Origin: DASSFG01 sp035547915
Lineage (GTDB): Bacteria; Planctomycetota; Planctomycetia; Pirellulales; JAICIG01
Direction of reading: 5' to 3'
DNA: 64,000 nucleotides
Assembly (NCBI GenBank): GCA_035547915.1
Contig: DASZTS010000141.1
Location: forward strand, 32,559 to 96,558
The notes beneath the pieces are model-generated. The model had not been told where the DNA came from. It did not search any database and saw only the letters and a program-made list of their open reading frames with translations. Positions 27,300 to 36,348 of this stretch are shown here, in pieces; position 1 is the first letter of the stretch, and each line of letters begins with the position of its first letter. A program made the translations under genes and the position numbers.

Positions 27300-29062
27300 T
27301 AATTAGCACCCGAACTCTCGACGGAAGCGTGCACGTCCGGCTCGATCGGCAGCGTACTGAAATAGCCGATCATCATCTCTTCCCAGGTCTGGTCGCCCCA
27401 ACGCACCGGCTTGGTCGGATCGGGATTCGCCAGGTTGTCGGTCGAGTTGTCGAAGTGCGCGATGCAGACGAGATTCGTCCCCTTCGGCATCAACAGCGGG
27501 GCCACCAACCGATAGCGAAGCTGCCAGTTGAAGTCGTAGTGCGGAATGTCGAGCAGCACTTCGCGGCGGCCATCGGGGTACTCGGCTTCGTAGCGGAACG
27601 CCTTGCCGCGCAGGTGCATGTGCGGCGTCATCGTCACCAGCCGCACATCCTTGTCGAACTTATGATGCGAGCGCACCTCGAAGTTGCCGTTGCCGGCCGG
27701 GATCGTGAAATAGCGATTGGCCGCCATGCCGCCGCTGACCCGCATCTTCACCGTAGCGGGATCGGCGAAGACCAACCCCATCGAGCTGCGATCGACCTGT
27801 TCTGAACCGTTGGGCGTGTAGTGCATCTGGAACACGACGCGCGACCCGGCAGGCACGAACATGGCGCTGCCATCGTCGAACCGGTTGGGGGGCATGCCGG
27901 GCGCATAGCCGACCATCGCCCCGCGGGCGCCGTCGCGCAGCTTTTCACCAGGCGGCACGAAAAAGGCCACGATGTGGTGGACGACCGAACGGTTATCGGG
28001 CCGGCATTCGGCCGCGCGAATCCATTTATCCTCCTTGAAGCCCGGATCGACCGAAAAATACTGGTAGGCCACCGTCCCCTCGGCCTGCACGTGCACCGGT
28101 TCGTCGCGGATGTAGACGATCTGGTCGGGCTGGGGAATCTGCCAACCGACGGTGAACTGCCGCGGCTCGGGCAACTGCGATGGATCGCCTTCCGGACAAC
28201 CGGCCGCGATCCAATCGTCGAGCAGCCGTTTCTCGTCGTCGCTCAAGCGGGCGTCGTTGGCAAACTTACCGTGTTCGTCGCTGGCAAACCAAGGAGGCAT
28301 GCGTCCCTGGTGAACCACCTCCTGCATCGTTTCGGCCCAGCCGGCGGCTTCCTCGTAGTCGGTGAGGGGGAACGGCGCGATCTCGCCCTGACGATGGCAT
28401 TCGATGCAACGCTGTGACAGCAACCGTGAGATCTGGTTCGAGTAGGTGACGTCGCCGTGCTGCTGGCGCTTCGGCACGCGGCCGATGCGGCAGCCGACCG
28501 CTTCGGTAGTCGCCACGGTCACCGCCTTGTCGGAGAGCATCTCGTCGAGCGCCACGGCCAAGTCGCGCCGCGTCGGCTCCGGCCGCTGCTTGCCCACCAG
28601 GAATTGATCGTCGATGCGGCCCCGATAGCAGATCTTGCGGTCGCGATCGAGGACGAACGCTTCGGGTGTGCGCTCGGCGGAGAATTGGTCGGCCACCTGA
28701 TTGCCCGCGTCCTTGAGCAGCGGGAATTCGATCTGACCGGCCTGGGCATAAGCAGCCAGTTCGGTCAGCGTGTCCTGCGAGTTGGCGTCGATGCCGAGAA
28801 AGGCCACGCCGCGCGGTCCATATTCCTCGGCCAGCTTTCGCAGCCGCGGCGCATATTGCTTGGCGATGGGACAGTCGCAGCCCAGGAACAGGACGACGAC
28901 GAGTTGTTTGTCCTGGTAATCGTCGAGCGTGTGCGTCTTGCCGCGGAAGTCGCGCAAGGAGAAACCGTCTATCTTCCGCCCGACGGGATCGGCCGTATCC
29001 ACGGCGGCCGCTTGGGCCGCCAGGCCGATCGACGCCAGGAACAAGAACAACCTTCGCATCAT
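27299..29062 (-). CDS. Redoxin / cytochrome c / copper-monooxygenase-like fusion protein
   Basis: This is a 587-residue exported protein with three parts. After the signal peptide (MMRRLFLFLASIGLAAQAAA), residues 25-180 are a redoxin domain with FLGCDCPIAKQYAPRL (CxC rather than CxxC). Around residue 220 a haem-type motif CIECHRQGEIAPF resembles planctomycete cytochromes. Residues 330-587 carry HHIVAFF, FQMHYTPNG and MTPHMHLRGKAF, His-rich motifs like the copper-binding core of peptidylglycine/dopamine monooxygenases. A periplasmic redox enzyme is likely; the substrate is unknown. The ATG pair at 29062/29059 follows AAGGA. It precedes no obvious partner except the lipoprotein gene 66 bases upstream. 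Confidence 0.88.
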   Translation of the reverse strand: MMRRLFLFLASIGLAAQAAAVDTADPVGRKIDGFSLRDFRGKTHTLDDYQDKQLVVVLFLGCDCPIAKQYAPRLRKLAEEYGPRGVAFLGIDANSQDTLTELAAYAQAGQIEFPLLKDAGNQVADQFSAERTPEAFVLDRDRKICYRGRIDDQFLVGKQRPEPTRRDLAVALDEMLSDKAVTVATTEAVGCRIGRVPKRQQHGDVTYSNQISRLLSQRCIECHRQGEIAPFPLTDYEEAAGWAETMQEVVHQGRMPPWFASDEHGKFANDARLSDDEKRLLDDWIAAGCPEGDPSQLPEPRQFTVGWQIPQPDQIVYIRDEPVHVQAEGTVAYQYFSVDPGFKEDKWIRAAECRPDNRSVVHHIVAFFVPPGEKLRDGARGAMVGYAPGMPPNRFDDGSAMFVPAGSRVVFQMHYTPNGSEQVDRSSMGLVFADPATVKMRVSGGMAANRYFTIPAGNGNFEVRSHHKFDKDVRLVTMTPHMHLRGKAFRYEAEYPDGRREVLLDIPHYDFNWQLRYRLVAPLLMPKGTNLVCIAHFDNSTDNLANPDPTKPVRWGDQTWEEMMIGYFSTLPIEPDVHASVESSGAN

Positions 29063-29128
29063 GGAACCGGATCCTTCAGTTTTCAAAATCATTGTCAAAA
29101 GCTTGCAAAAAACCATCTCCGCCGAAAA

Positions 29129-30544
29129 TCATTCCGCGGGAACGCGAGCTGCCGGCCGGCCCCCCTTCGGCGACCTCGGTAGATTGGGCAGCAGCAGTTT
29201 TTTCACGTAATTTGCCAACTCGGCCTGTACGGCCGGCGTAGTGGCCGACGGCTCGGCTGCGGGTCGGGTGAAGGTAAAGGCCCGCACCACCTCGCCCAAA
29301 TCGGGACCCGGTTCGAGCGCGTTCAGGAACTCGTCCCATTCCCCGCGCTGGGCCGCAGCCAATCCCGTGTACCAGGCGACATAGTTTGCCAGATCTTCGC
29401 CGGTCAGGGCAATGTCACCGAAATGCTCCTCCTGGAAGGTCACATTCGGAACACTCCACGCCGCGTAGGCCATCACCGGCAACTCGTTGCCGTGGCCGAG
29501 CGAAGCGACCCACACGACCTGGTTAGATGCCGTCAGAAACGTGCCGTTGGTGGCGAACGGTTGCAAGGGGACCGACAGCGCCACGCGCAACTCGTCGTTC
29601 TGGCTGATCAGGTCGAGACCGAAGAAGAGCCGGGCCACGAGATCGAGCACGATGTCTTTTGGATCGGGGGGTGGCGTCGCGGGGTTGGCCGCTTGCGCCT
29701 TGCGCCAAGTCTGTTCGCGGCGACGGAACTGGGGGGTCGTCCGCAGATATTCGTCGAGCGATGCTTCGGCGCGTGCGGTGTCGGCCAGGAAGGCCAACGA
29801 CTTGGCGACAGACGATTGGTTTTCGGGGGCGACCTTGCGAGCGATCAGGTCGATCACGAAGCGCACCTGCTGGCTGGTGTCGTTGGTGGCTTCGACGTGG
29901 ATCGCGGCCGGCAGTTCTTCCAAGCGGAAGTAGCCGTGCTCGACCAGATACATGCCGGCACGCACCCAGTACTCCTGGTTGAGGGCCGCCTGTTGATGCG
30001 TGCTAGCACGGGCCAACGCCCAGTAATGGCTCAGGTTCCGCACATCGTGGCGAAAATCGCGCTCCAGGAACGTGCGAATGCGGGCAAAATTCGGGTCGCG
30101 ACCGATCTGGCTCTGGAGCCAGCCGATCACCAATTCGGTGAACTCGTCGGCCGCTTTCCGGCGGTCGTCGATATGGGCCTCAACATCGTCGCTGCCGCGA
30201 AACCGCTCCACGTAGATGGCCGTCACGCCCAGCGAGGTCGTGGTGTAGTGGTAGTCGCCCGCGTTGCCGATGTCGCCAGGCATCGTGTCGCCGAAGCGGC
30301 CCCGGAAGGCGTGCCGGCTGGCCACGGTGGCGAGCTTCTCGGGATAGACCTCCGCCATCCGCTTCAATTGGTCGGCGGGGAAGCGGTCCTTGCCGCGATT
30401 CTCCGGCACGTGCCAGGCCGTCAGCGTGCGGACCATCTCGGCGCCTTCCGGCTGCAACTCGATTTCATAGCGATTATGGTCCTGGCATCCGGCCAAACAA
30501 CACAGCGAGACTCCCAAGGCTGCGACGAAGCTGAGCTTCGGCAT
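29129..30544 (-). CDS. Lipoprotein of unknown function
   Basis: This is a 471-residue protein with a clear lipobox, MPKLSFVAALGVSLCCLAGC, giving lipidation at C20. The mature part is largely helical and polar (RHDVRNLSHYWALARASTHQ, KSLAFLADTARAEASLDEYL), with no recognised catalytic motif. It ends in a Pro/Arg-rich tail. It starts 66 bases upstream of the redoxin-fusion gene on the same strand, so they may share a transcript. No family was recognised. Confidence 0.82.
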   Translation of the reverse strand: MPKLSFVAALGVSLCCLAGCQDHNRYEIELQPEGAEMVRTLTAWHVPENRGKDRFPADQLKRMAEVYPEKLATVASRHAFRGRFGDTMPGDIGNAGDYHYTTTSLGVTAIYVERFRGSDDVEAHIDDRRKAADEFTELVIGWLQSQIGRDPNFARIRTFLERDFRHDVRNLSHYWALARASTHQQAALNQEYWVRAGMYLVEHGYFRLEELPAAIHVEATNDTSQQVRFVIDLIARKVAPENQSSVAKSLAFLADTARAEASLDEYLRTTPQFRRREQTWRKAQAANPATPPPDPKDIVLDLVARLFFGLDLISQNDELRVALSVPLQPFATNGTFLTASNQVVWVASLGHGNELPVMAYAAWSVPNVTFQEEHFGDIALTGEDLANYVAWYTGLAAAQRGEWDEFLNALEPGPDLGEVVRAFTFTRPAAEPSATTPAVQAELANYVKKLLLPNLPRSPKGGRPAARVPAE

Positions 30545-30806
30545 CGGCGGGTCGTCCTTTCGACAAAGAGTAGAAGCGAACCTCGTCAGGCGACGCTTCC
30601 TCCCATCATACCCGGCTACCAGACGTGAGGATTCAGAATTGTTTGTGACGAGGAACTCTCTCGCGATGCCATCGGATGGCTGTAAGTTGCTGTACAGAAA
30701 GAGGTAACATTTGCGTCTGCGAGTCTACGCGGGACGTGGCTCGGCTCCGCCGCCTAGCGGCTGGATCGGTCTCGTAGCGAAGTTGCCGCGTGTGACGCCT
30801 GCGGCG

Positions 30807-31679
30807 CTACTCGGCGGCCGGCAAACGCCGCAACCAGCCGCCGACCTGAGCGGCCAGTTCGCCGCGGGCGGCCGTATAGAAATGGTCGGCGCCGGCGAGC
30901 ACGGCCACCTTCACATCGGCCCCCTGCTCGGCCAACGACGTCAGCTCGTCGGGCAGGCCCTGGAATGCCGACCCACGGCGTAATTCGATGGTCCCGAACG
31001 TAAAGAGCATCGGGCAGGCGACTTGCGACACGTGCTTGAGCACGTTGTAGCGCTCGTCGCGGCCGTATTTATCGATGTAGCCGGCCGCCGTGACCAGGTA
31101 AGGAATGGGAAAACGGATCGACATCAGCGTCTCACCCTGCCCCGCCGCGACGAGCCGCTGGGCTTCGGCGAACTCGCCCAAAAACTGCTCCGACTCGGGT
31201 CCGTCGGCGAATCGCGAGTGCGACAGCCGGGGCGGCGAAATGGCGACCAGGGCCCGCACGTTCGGGCGCTCTTCCTGCGCCAGCGTGTAGATGGCCTTTA
31301 CAGCACCCAGACTGTGGCCGGCGATGACCAGCCGCTTGAAACCGCGGCCGTCGAGCGAATCGAGCCAGGCCGCCAGGTCGTGGCGGCAGTCGTCGACGAG
31401 TTCATAGGCGGCACCGAGCACGCGCGGTCCGTTCGCACTGGCGGCGGTGCTCACACCGTCGTGACCCCGCGTGTTGACGACCAGCACCGACAGGCCGAGT
31501 TGGGCGAACATCGGCAGCAGGCCGCCAAATAGGGTCGATCCGTAGAAATTGCCCCCGGCGCCGTGCAAGAGCAACACCGCATCGAGTTTCGCGGCCGTCG
31601 TAGGCGGTTCGTCGGGCCGGTAGAGCGCGCCGTGCAGCCGGATGCCGTCACGCGTCGTGGCTTCGACGATCTCGGGCAT
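30807..31679 (-). CDS. Alpha/beta hydrolase
   Basis: This is a 290-residue cytoplasmic alpha/beta-hydrolase. The nucleophile elbow GHSLGAVKA (Ser near residue 120) is preceded by the oxyanion region LLLHGAGGNFYGS. The His of the triad is in LAGADHFYTAARGE near residue 265. No signal peptide is seen. The start overlaps the stop of the small gene upstream by one base (TGATG), so translation of the two is coupled. The substrate is unknown; esterase or peptidase-like activity is typical for the fold. Confidence 0.9.
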   Translation of the reverse strand: MPEIVEATTRDGIRLHGALYRPDEPPTTAAKLDAVLLLHGAGGNFYGSTLFGGLLPMFAQLGLSVLVVNTRGHDGVSTAASANGPRVLGAAYELVDDCRHDLAAWLDSLDGRGFKRLVIAGHSLGAVKAIYTLAQEERPNVRALVAISPPRLSHSRFADGPESEQFLGEFAEAQRLVAAGQGETLMSIRFPIPYLVTAAGYIDKYGRDERYNVLKHVSQVACPMLFTFGTIELRRGSAFQGLPDELTSLAEQGADVKVAVLAGADHFYTAARGELAAQVGGWLRRLPAAE

Positions 31680-32128
31680 CAGGAACTGGTCGGAGCGCTC
31701 AACTGGGCGAGCACCTGCAGCACGCCGTTCAGGTGGGCCAGCCGCGGGCCGAAACGATCGACAAACTCATTGAGCATGAACTCGCCGTCGCAAAGTACTT
31801 CGGCGTTTTCATTTACCTCTTGCGTGAGGGTGGTGAGGAACTCCGTTTGGATGCGGCTGAGCGTCTCGGCCGCCGTGCGGCATTGCTGGGCCAGATCCGG
31901 GTTGGCCGAGCGCCACTGCCCGAGTTCCTGATTACGCTGCTTCTGCGGGGCGCTGAGCTGATTGACCAGCTCTTCCAGCAGTTCGTTCTGACGGTCCTGC
32001 GCCGACAGAATATCGCGCAACAGCCGTGTTTGCTCCGGCTCGTTGCTGGTGCTGCTGGTGGTCGACAAAGAGTTCGGCGAGATATCGACTTGCGTAAACA
32101 GCGCCGGCGGCGTGGTTCGGTCGTGCAT
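31679..32128 (-). CDS. Hypothetical helical protein
   Basis: This is a 149-residue, soluble, mostly helical protein with heptad-like stretches (LLRDILSAQDRQNELLEELV and CRTAAETLSRIQTEFLTTLT). A polar Ser/Thr-rich stretch opens it. The ATG at 32128 was chosen because the 69 residues that a longer frame would add look non-coding. It is coupled by overlap to the alpha/beta hydrolase gene and divergent from the isopropylmalate dehydrogenase-type gene. No family was recognised. Confidence 0.72.
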   Translation of the reverse strand: MHDRTTPPALFTQVDISPNSLSTTSSTSNEPEQTRLLRDILSAQDRQNELLEELVNQLSAPQKQRNQELGQWRSANPDLAQQCRTAAETLSRIQTEFLTTLTQEVNENAEVLCDGEFMLNEFVDRFGPRLAHLNGVLQVLAQLSAPTSS

Positions 32129-32413
32129 CGAAGATAAGCCCTGTGCCTTTTCCGTAGAGGGAATGCCTATTATAGGCAGGCGTTTCGGAAACTGTCGAGT
32201 TATCGCCAAAAAAGTTTCCGACGACGTCGCGGGCACCGCCAACAACGATATCAGGCGACAACTGCGACCCGTTGAGATGGCTTTCCCATCGGTAAATGTG
32301 CCGCGGTGGCGAACTTCTCCTCTCCGCGCGGCCATCGACGCGTTGCTTGGACATTTACCGGCGTGGCAGTTAGAATCGGCCCTTTCTTTCTCTCCCTAAC
32401 TAGGCGCAGGCGC

Positions 32414-33475
32414 ATGAAAATCGCGGTAATCGGCGGCGACGGCACCGGTCCAGAGGTCGCGGCCGAAGGCTTGAAGGTGCTCAAGGCGGTATCCGCGCTG
32501 GAGAATTTTCAGTTCGAGACCGAGCACTACGATTTCGGCGGCGACCGCTACCTGCGCACCGGCGAAATCCTGCCGTCGGGGGCGGTCGACGAGCTGCGCA
32601 CGTTCGACGCCATCTACCTGGGCGCCGTGGGGCATCCCGACGTGAAGCCGGGCGTGTTGGAGAAAGGGTTATTGCTGGAACTGCGGTTCCAGCTCGATCA
32701 ATACATCAACCTCCGCCCCGTGCAACTCTTCCCGGGAGTCGAGACGCCTCTGCGGGGCAAAGGACCCGACGACATCAACTTTGTCGTCGTGCGCGAGAAC
32801 ACCGAAGACTTGTATTGCGGCGTGGGCGGATATCTGAAGAAGGGGACACCCGACGAGGTGGCCAGCCAGACGGCCGTTTACACCCGCAAGGGGTGCGAAC
32901 GCTGCGTCCGCTGGGCCTTCCAGTTCACGCGGCAGCGCAACAATCCCAAGAAGATGCTCACGCTGGTCGCCAAGACCAACGTGCTCACCTACGGGCATGA
33001 CCTGTGGTGGCGCACGTTCCAAGACGTCGCAAAGGAGTATCCCGACATCAAGGCCGACTATAACCACGTCGACGCCTGCTGCATGTGGATGGTGAAGAAC
33101 CCCGAATACTACGACGTGATCGTCACCACCAACATGTTCGGCGACATCATCACCGACCTGGGCGGCATCTTGCAGGGAGGGATGGGCGTGGCGGCCGGTG
33201 CTAACTTGAATCCCGATCCGGGCGGCACGAGCATGTACGAGCCGATGGGCGGCAGCGCTCCGAAGTACACAGGCCAGCACGTCATCAATCCCATAGCCGC
33301 CATCAACGCCATGGCCATGCTGCTCGAGCACAGCGGCCAGCCCAAGGCGGGACGGCGGATCGTCGAGGCGATCAAGTCGGTCACCGGCACCAAGATGAAG
33401 AGCCAGGCCGCCGGCAAGATGGGCTACTCCACGCAGCAGGTCGGCGACTTGGTGGTCGAAGCGCTCGGCAAATGA
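32414..33475 (+). CDS. 3-isopropylmalate dehydrogenase-type beta-decarboxylating dehydrogenase
   Basis: This is a 353-residue NAD(P)-dependent dehydrogenase of the isocitrate/isopropylmalate family. It has MKIAVIGGDGTGPEVAAEGL at the start, NLRPVQLFPGVETPL and RENTEDLYCGVGGY in the substrate loop, then VTTNMFGDIITDLGGILQGG with the metal-binding Asp, and GSAPKYTGQHVINPIAAI. Leucine biosynthesis is the best guess, but isocitrate, homoisocitrate and tartrate enzymes are close relatives. No leuC, leuD or leuA is nearby. Its stop overlaps the next gene by 4 bases. Confidence 0.88.
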   Translation: MKIAVIGGDGTGPEVAAEGLKVLKAVSALENFQFETEHYDFGGDRYLRTGEILPSGAVDELRTFDAIYLGAVGHPDVKPGVLEKGLLLELRFQLDQYINLRPVQLFPGVETPLRGKGPDDINFVVVRENTEDLYCGVGGYLKKGTPDEVASQTAVYTRKGCERCVRWAFQFTRQRNNPKKMLTLVAKTNVLTYGHDLWWRTFQDVAKEYPDIKADYNHVDACCMWMVKNPEYYDVIVTTNMFGDIITDLGGILQGGMGVAAGANLNPDPGGTSMYEPMGGSAPKYTGQHVINPIAAINAMAMLLEHSGQPKAGRRIVEAIKSVTGTKMKSQAAGKMGYSTQQVGDLVVEALGK

Positions 33476-34200
33476 AGAGCCAGCGACCCGGCCTCTTCGT
33501 GACGGGTACCGACACGGGCGTCGGCAAGACCCACGTCGGAGCCATGATCGCGCGCGACCTCGCTGCCGCCGGCCACCGAGTAGGAGTCTACAAACCGCTG
33601 GCCAGCGGTTGCCACCTGGACGGCGAAACCCTCATCAGCGACGATGCCCTGGCGCTCTGGCATGCCGCTGGGCGACCCGGCATGTGTGAGGCCGTCTGCC
33701 CGCAACGTTTCAAAGCTCCGCTGGCGCCGCACCTGGCAGCCCGGGCCGAAGACCAGCAGGTCGACCCGATGCTTCTGCGACGCGGCTTGGACTATTGGCT
33801 CGATCGCTCCGATATCGTGATCGTCGAAGGAGCTGGCGGCCTGCTGTCGCCCGTCAGCGACGACGAATACGTCGCCGATCTAGCTCTCGATTTCGGCTTT
33901 CCGCTCATCGTCGTCTCGGCCAACCGCTTAGGCACGATCCATCAGACGCTCGCCACGCTCGTGGCCGCCGCCACATTTCGCGACGGGCTCGATGTCGCAG
34001 GGGTCGTCTTGAATCAGCCCTTCGCCGATCCACCCGACGAATCGATCGCGACCAACTACGATGAACTGTGCGCCCGCTGTGTACCACCGATCCTGGCGCG
34101 GGTCGGCTGGCAAGCGGCAGCGTTCGATCCACCGGTCGATTGGTACAAACTGGCCACTGGCCGCATCACCCCCTCTCCCTCCGGGAGAGGGCCGGGGTGA
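33472..34200 (+). CDS. bioD: Dethiobiotin synthase
   Basis: This is a 242-residue ATP-dependent dethiobiotin synthetase of biotin synthesis. It starts in the ATGA overlap with the dehydrogenase gene. The P-loop GTDTGVGKTHVG (residues 11-22) and the KPLASG motif around residue 43 are both diagnostic. VEGAGGLLSPVSDDEYVADL at about 120 matches the substrate-binding region, and SANRLGTIHQTL follows. The last 10 or so codons and the stop come from a palindromic CCCTCTCCC/GGGAGAGGG repeat, so the original C-terminus may have been replaced. The rest of the biotin pathway is not in the window. Confidence 0.95.
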   Translation: MKSQRPGLFVTGTDTGVGKTHVGAMIARDLAAAGHRVGVYKPLASGCHLDGETLISDDALALWHAAGRPGMCEAVCPQRFKAPLAPHLAARAEDQQVDPMLLRRGLDYWLDRSDIVIVEGAGGLLSPVSDDEYVADLALDFGFPLIVVSANRLGTIHQTLATLVAAATFRDGLDVAGVVLNQPFADPPDESIATNYDELCARCVPPILARVGWQAAAFDPPVDWYKLATGRITPSPSGRGPG

Positions 34201-34204
34201 GGGC
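34167..34204 (+). repeat. CCCTCTCCC/GGGAGAGGG palindromic repeat at the end of bioD
   Basis: The segment reads as CACCCC-CTCTCCC-TCC-GGGAGAG-GGCC-GGGGTG, two nested inverted repeats. Elements of this CCCTCTCCC/GGGAGAGGG type occur as extragenic palindromes in many bacteria. Here it supplies the last residues and TGA stop of bioD and could also act as a transcript end hairpin. Confidence 0.7.
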
Positions 34205-34317
34205 GGCCGATCAACCGCCACGGTCTCCCTCAATCGCCATAACGAGCGATCCCTTGACCAACGGAGCGCCTCTCTATCGTCCTCCGTTCACATTGGTTCG
34301 CCTGCGAATGGCCGCGT

Positions 34318-35097
34318 TCACCGCAATAACCGCCCGCCGTTGAGGTCGATCAGGCCGCCGGTCATGAAGCTCGATGCGTCGCTGGCGAGATAGAGCACGG
34401 CCTGGGCGATTTCGGCCGCTTGTGAGTTGCGGCCGAGCGGCGTCTGGCGGCAATAGTCCTCCATCTTCTCGGGGGTCGAAAAGACTTCGTGATGCGGCGT
34501 CTCGACCACGCCGGGCATGATGCAATTGGCACGCACGTCGGGAGCCAGCTCGCGGGCGAGCGTGCGCGTGAAGACGTGCAGTGCGCCCTTGGCCGCGGCG
34601 TAGGGGCCGGCACCGCCCGATCCGCCCGTCTGCACCGACAACGACAGGTTGTTGATCACGCTGCCGCAATGGTGTTTGCGCAGGTGCGGGATCGCTCGCC
34701 GCGTGACATAGAAGGCCGAATGGATATTCACGTCGAACAACTGCCGCCATAGTTCGGTGGGACAATTCTCGATCGACGTGCGGGCCAGCGGCGCGCCGGC
34801 GTTGTTGAAGACCACGTCGAGTCGACCCGTCTTCTCGACGAGGCGATCAACGACGCGATTCGCTTCGTCCTCGTGTGTCAGATCGCCGGGCAACAAGTAC
34901 GCGGTGCCGCCGAACTGGCGGATGGTCTCGGCGAGCGACTCGGCACCGGGGCGGCTGGTGTTGAAGTGCAGCCCGACCACGGCCCCGGCCCGGGCGAACA
35001 ACTCGGCGGTGGCGCGGCCGATGCCCGTGCCGGCGCCGGTCACCAAGGCCACGCGGTCCGTCAGATCGAATCGGGTATCGGCGAACAGAGATCGCAT
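34318..35097 (-). CDS. Short-chain dehydrogenase/reductase
   Basis: This is a 259-residue classical SDR. The NAD(P)-binding motif VTGAGTGIGRATAELFARAG lies at residues 19-38, NNAG near 95, the catalytic Ser in NNLSLSVQTGG, and the YxxxK motif as YAAAKGAL near 163. The C-terminal motif SSFMTGGLIDLNGG is also typical. The ATG at 35097 was chosen because it gives a family-like N-terminus. The substrate is unknown. It is followed by no same-strand gene and converges with bioD. Confidence 0.93.
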   Translation of the reverse strand: MRSLFADTRFDLTDRVALVTGAGTGIGRATAELFARAGAVVGLHFNTSRPGAESLAETIRQFGGTAYLLPGDLTHEDEANRVVDRLVEKTGRLDVVFNNAGAPLARTSIENCPTELWRQLFDVNIHSAFYVTRRAIPHLRKHHCGSVINNLSLSVQTGGSGGAGPYAAAKGALHVFTRTLARELAPDVRANCIMPGVVETPHHEVFSTPEKMEDYCRQTPLGRNSQAAEIAQAVLYLASDASSFMTGGLIDLNGGRLLR

Positions 35098-35186
35098 GGT
35101 TGTCTCGATTGAGCAGTGACGATGCGGAGAACTTCGGCGACGATAACAGCCCCTCGCCCGGCCGGCCAAACCGCCAGCCGGCCCTT

Positions 35187-35468
35187 TCATTCATCCTCGA
35201 CCAGCCAGTCGACGACCGGTTCGGGCGGCAGCGGATCGCGAGACAATTCTAACCGGCTCGCCGCGCCCGCGGCACCGTATGCTGCCTGCGGCCAGGAATC
35301 GAAAAATCCATCGTCGGCGCCGGCCAACCAGAGATCGCCCGGCGCGCACAGGGCGGCGAATGCGGGCAGCCCACCGTACTTCAACGCGCCCGGCAGCAGC
35401 ATCTCGTCGCCGGTCGACGCCACGTGTTCGAACGCGAAACGATCGACGTCGATGGCGGCCTTGGCCAC
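35187..35468 (-). CDS. Short protein resembling the C-terminus of a hydrolase, possible remnant
   Basis: This is a 93-residue frame beginning at GTG 35468, which has AGGGAGGTT just upstream. Its sequence (DEMLLPGALKYGGLPAFAAL, then CAPGDLWLAG) resembles the C-terminal part of exported acetylxylan-esterase-like hydrolases common in planctomycetes. No catalytic domain is present upstream, where only about 150 non-coding bases precede the next gene. It may be the truncated tail of such a gene, now possibly translated alone. The family resemblance is from memory and tentative. Confidence 0.45.
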   Translation of the reverse strand: MAKAAIDVDRFAFEHVASTGDEMLLPGALKYGGLPAFAALCAPGDLWLAGADDGFFDSWPQAAYGAAGAASRLELSRDPLPPEPVVDWLVEDE

Positions 35469-35628
35469 CTGAACCTCCCTATCTCGACGAGGAGCGCACC
35501 GGGGTGGTATCAACGGCTATAATGGTTGACGATGATGGTCGACCAAGGCCGTTCTCGCCGGGCAGTGGTTGCGGCGTGTCCGACCATCTGCCGATCGTTG
35601 GTCGACTTGTGCTTCCGGAGATCTGACG

Positions 35629-36096
35629 ATGAGTATCCCAACGGCCGATTACACGCACCTGCTTCGTGAGGCCGTCCGCCAAATGAAGGCCAATGCGCCT
35701 CGTGCCGTCGATGATCTCGTGCGTTGTGCCTCGGAAGCCGCCAAGGCCGTCGACGACGTCACCGATGGCAAGGCCGCGCTCGAACTACAGCCAATCAATC
35801 AGGAGGAGGGCGCCAAGCCGGCCTACCAACTCGTGCTGCGTCGGGTGGGGAGTGAAGCTCCACCATCCGACCTGGGCGTCTATTCTTTGAGTGAGGCCGG
35901 CTATCCGGTCAAGCGGTGGCATTCGCGTAACGCGTGGGAAGCTCGTCCGGCCCAGGCCGACCGTACCTTTTTGAACATCGACGAACTCAAAAGCCACTTT
36001 AAGTGGATGATCTCTCATCCTGAATCCAGGCTGGTGATTCTCGTGACGTTTGTGCAGGAACAGGCGACTTCGGCCGACGATCCGGCACAAAGTTGA
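35629..36096 (+). CDS. Hypothetical protein
   Basis: This is a 155-residue soluble protein. The ATG at 35629 is preceded by GGAG. The N-terminal half is helical (LLREAVRQMKANAPRAVDDL), and the C-terminal half has strand-like sequence (ESRLVILVTFVQEQA). No family was recognised. Repeat copy D lies between it and the next gene. Confidence 0.68.
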   Translation: MSIPTADYTHLLREAVRQMKANAPRAVDDLVRCASEAAKAVDDVTDGKAALELQPINQEEGAKPAYQLVLRRVGSEAPPSDLGVYSLSEAGYPVKRWHSRNAWEARPAQADRTFLNIDELKSHFKWMISHPESRLVILVTFVQEQATSADDPAQS

Positions 36097-36214
36097 AAAC
36101 CTTCGTAGGCAATAGGGTACCTTCGCAGGGCTTCGAATAGCCATCCGGGCGACGGATTCGGCTGGAATTTCTGCAAACGATGAAACTTCGTCGCCGGATG
36201 TGCGTCTAATCGTT

Positions 36215-36314
36215 AGAGCGGCTGACGAAACTCCCAGGTTGGAGCGCCGTGGACGAAAATCAGCGGTGAAACGCAGATTTTATCCGAGCTCGATTCGGTT
36301 TCGTCGGTTGCTCT
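36215..36314 (+). repeat. Dispersed inverted-repeat element, copy D
   Basis: This is a 100-bp copy with ends AGAGCGGCTGACGAAACTCC and GGTTTCGTCGGTTGCTCT and an internal hairpin CAGCGGTGAAACGCAG. It lies between two plus-strand hypothetical genes, just before the ribosome binding site of the second. Confidence 0.8.
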
Positions 36315-36348
36315 TAGGCACTCCGCACCCGCACAGGAGACGATTCCG

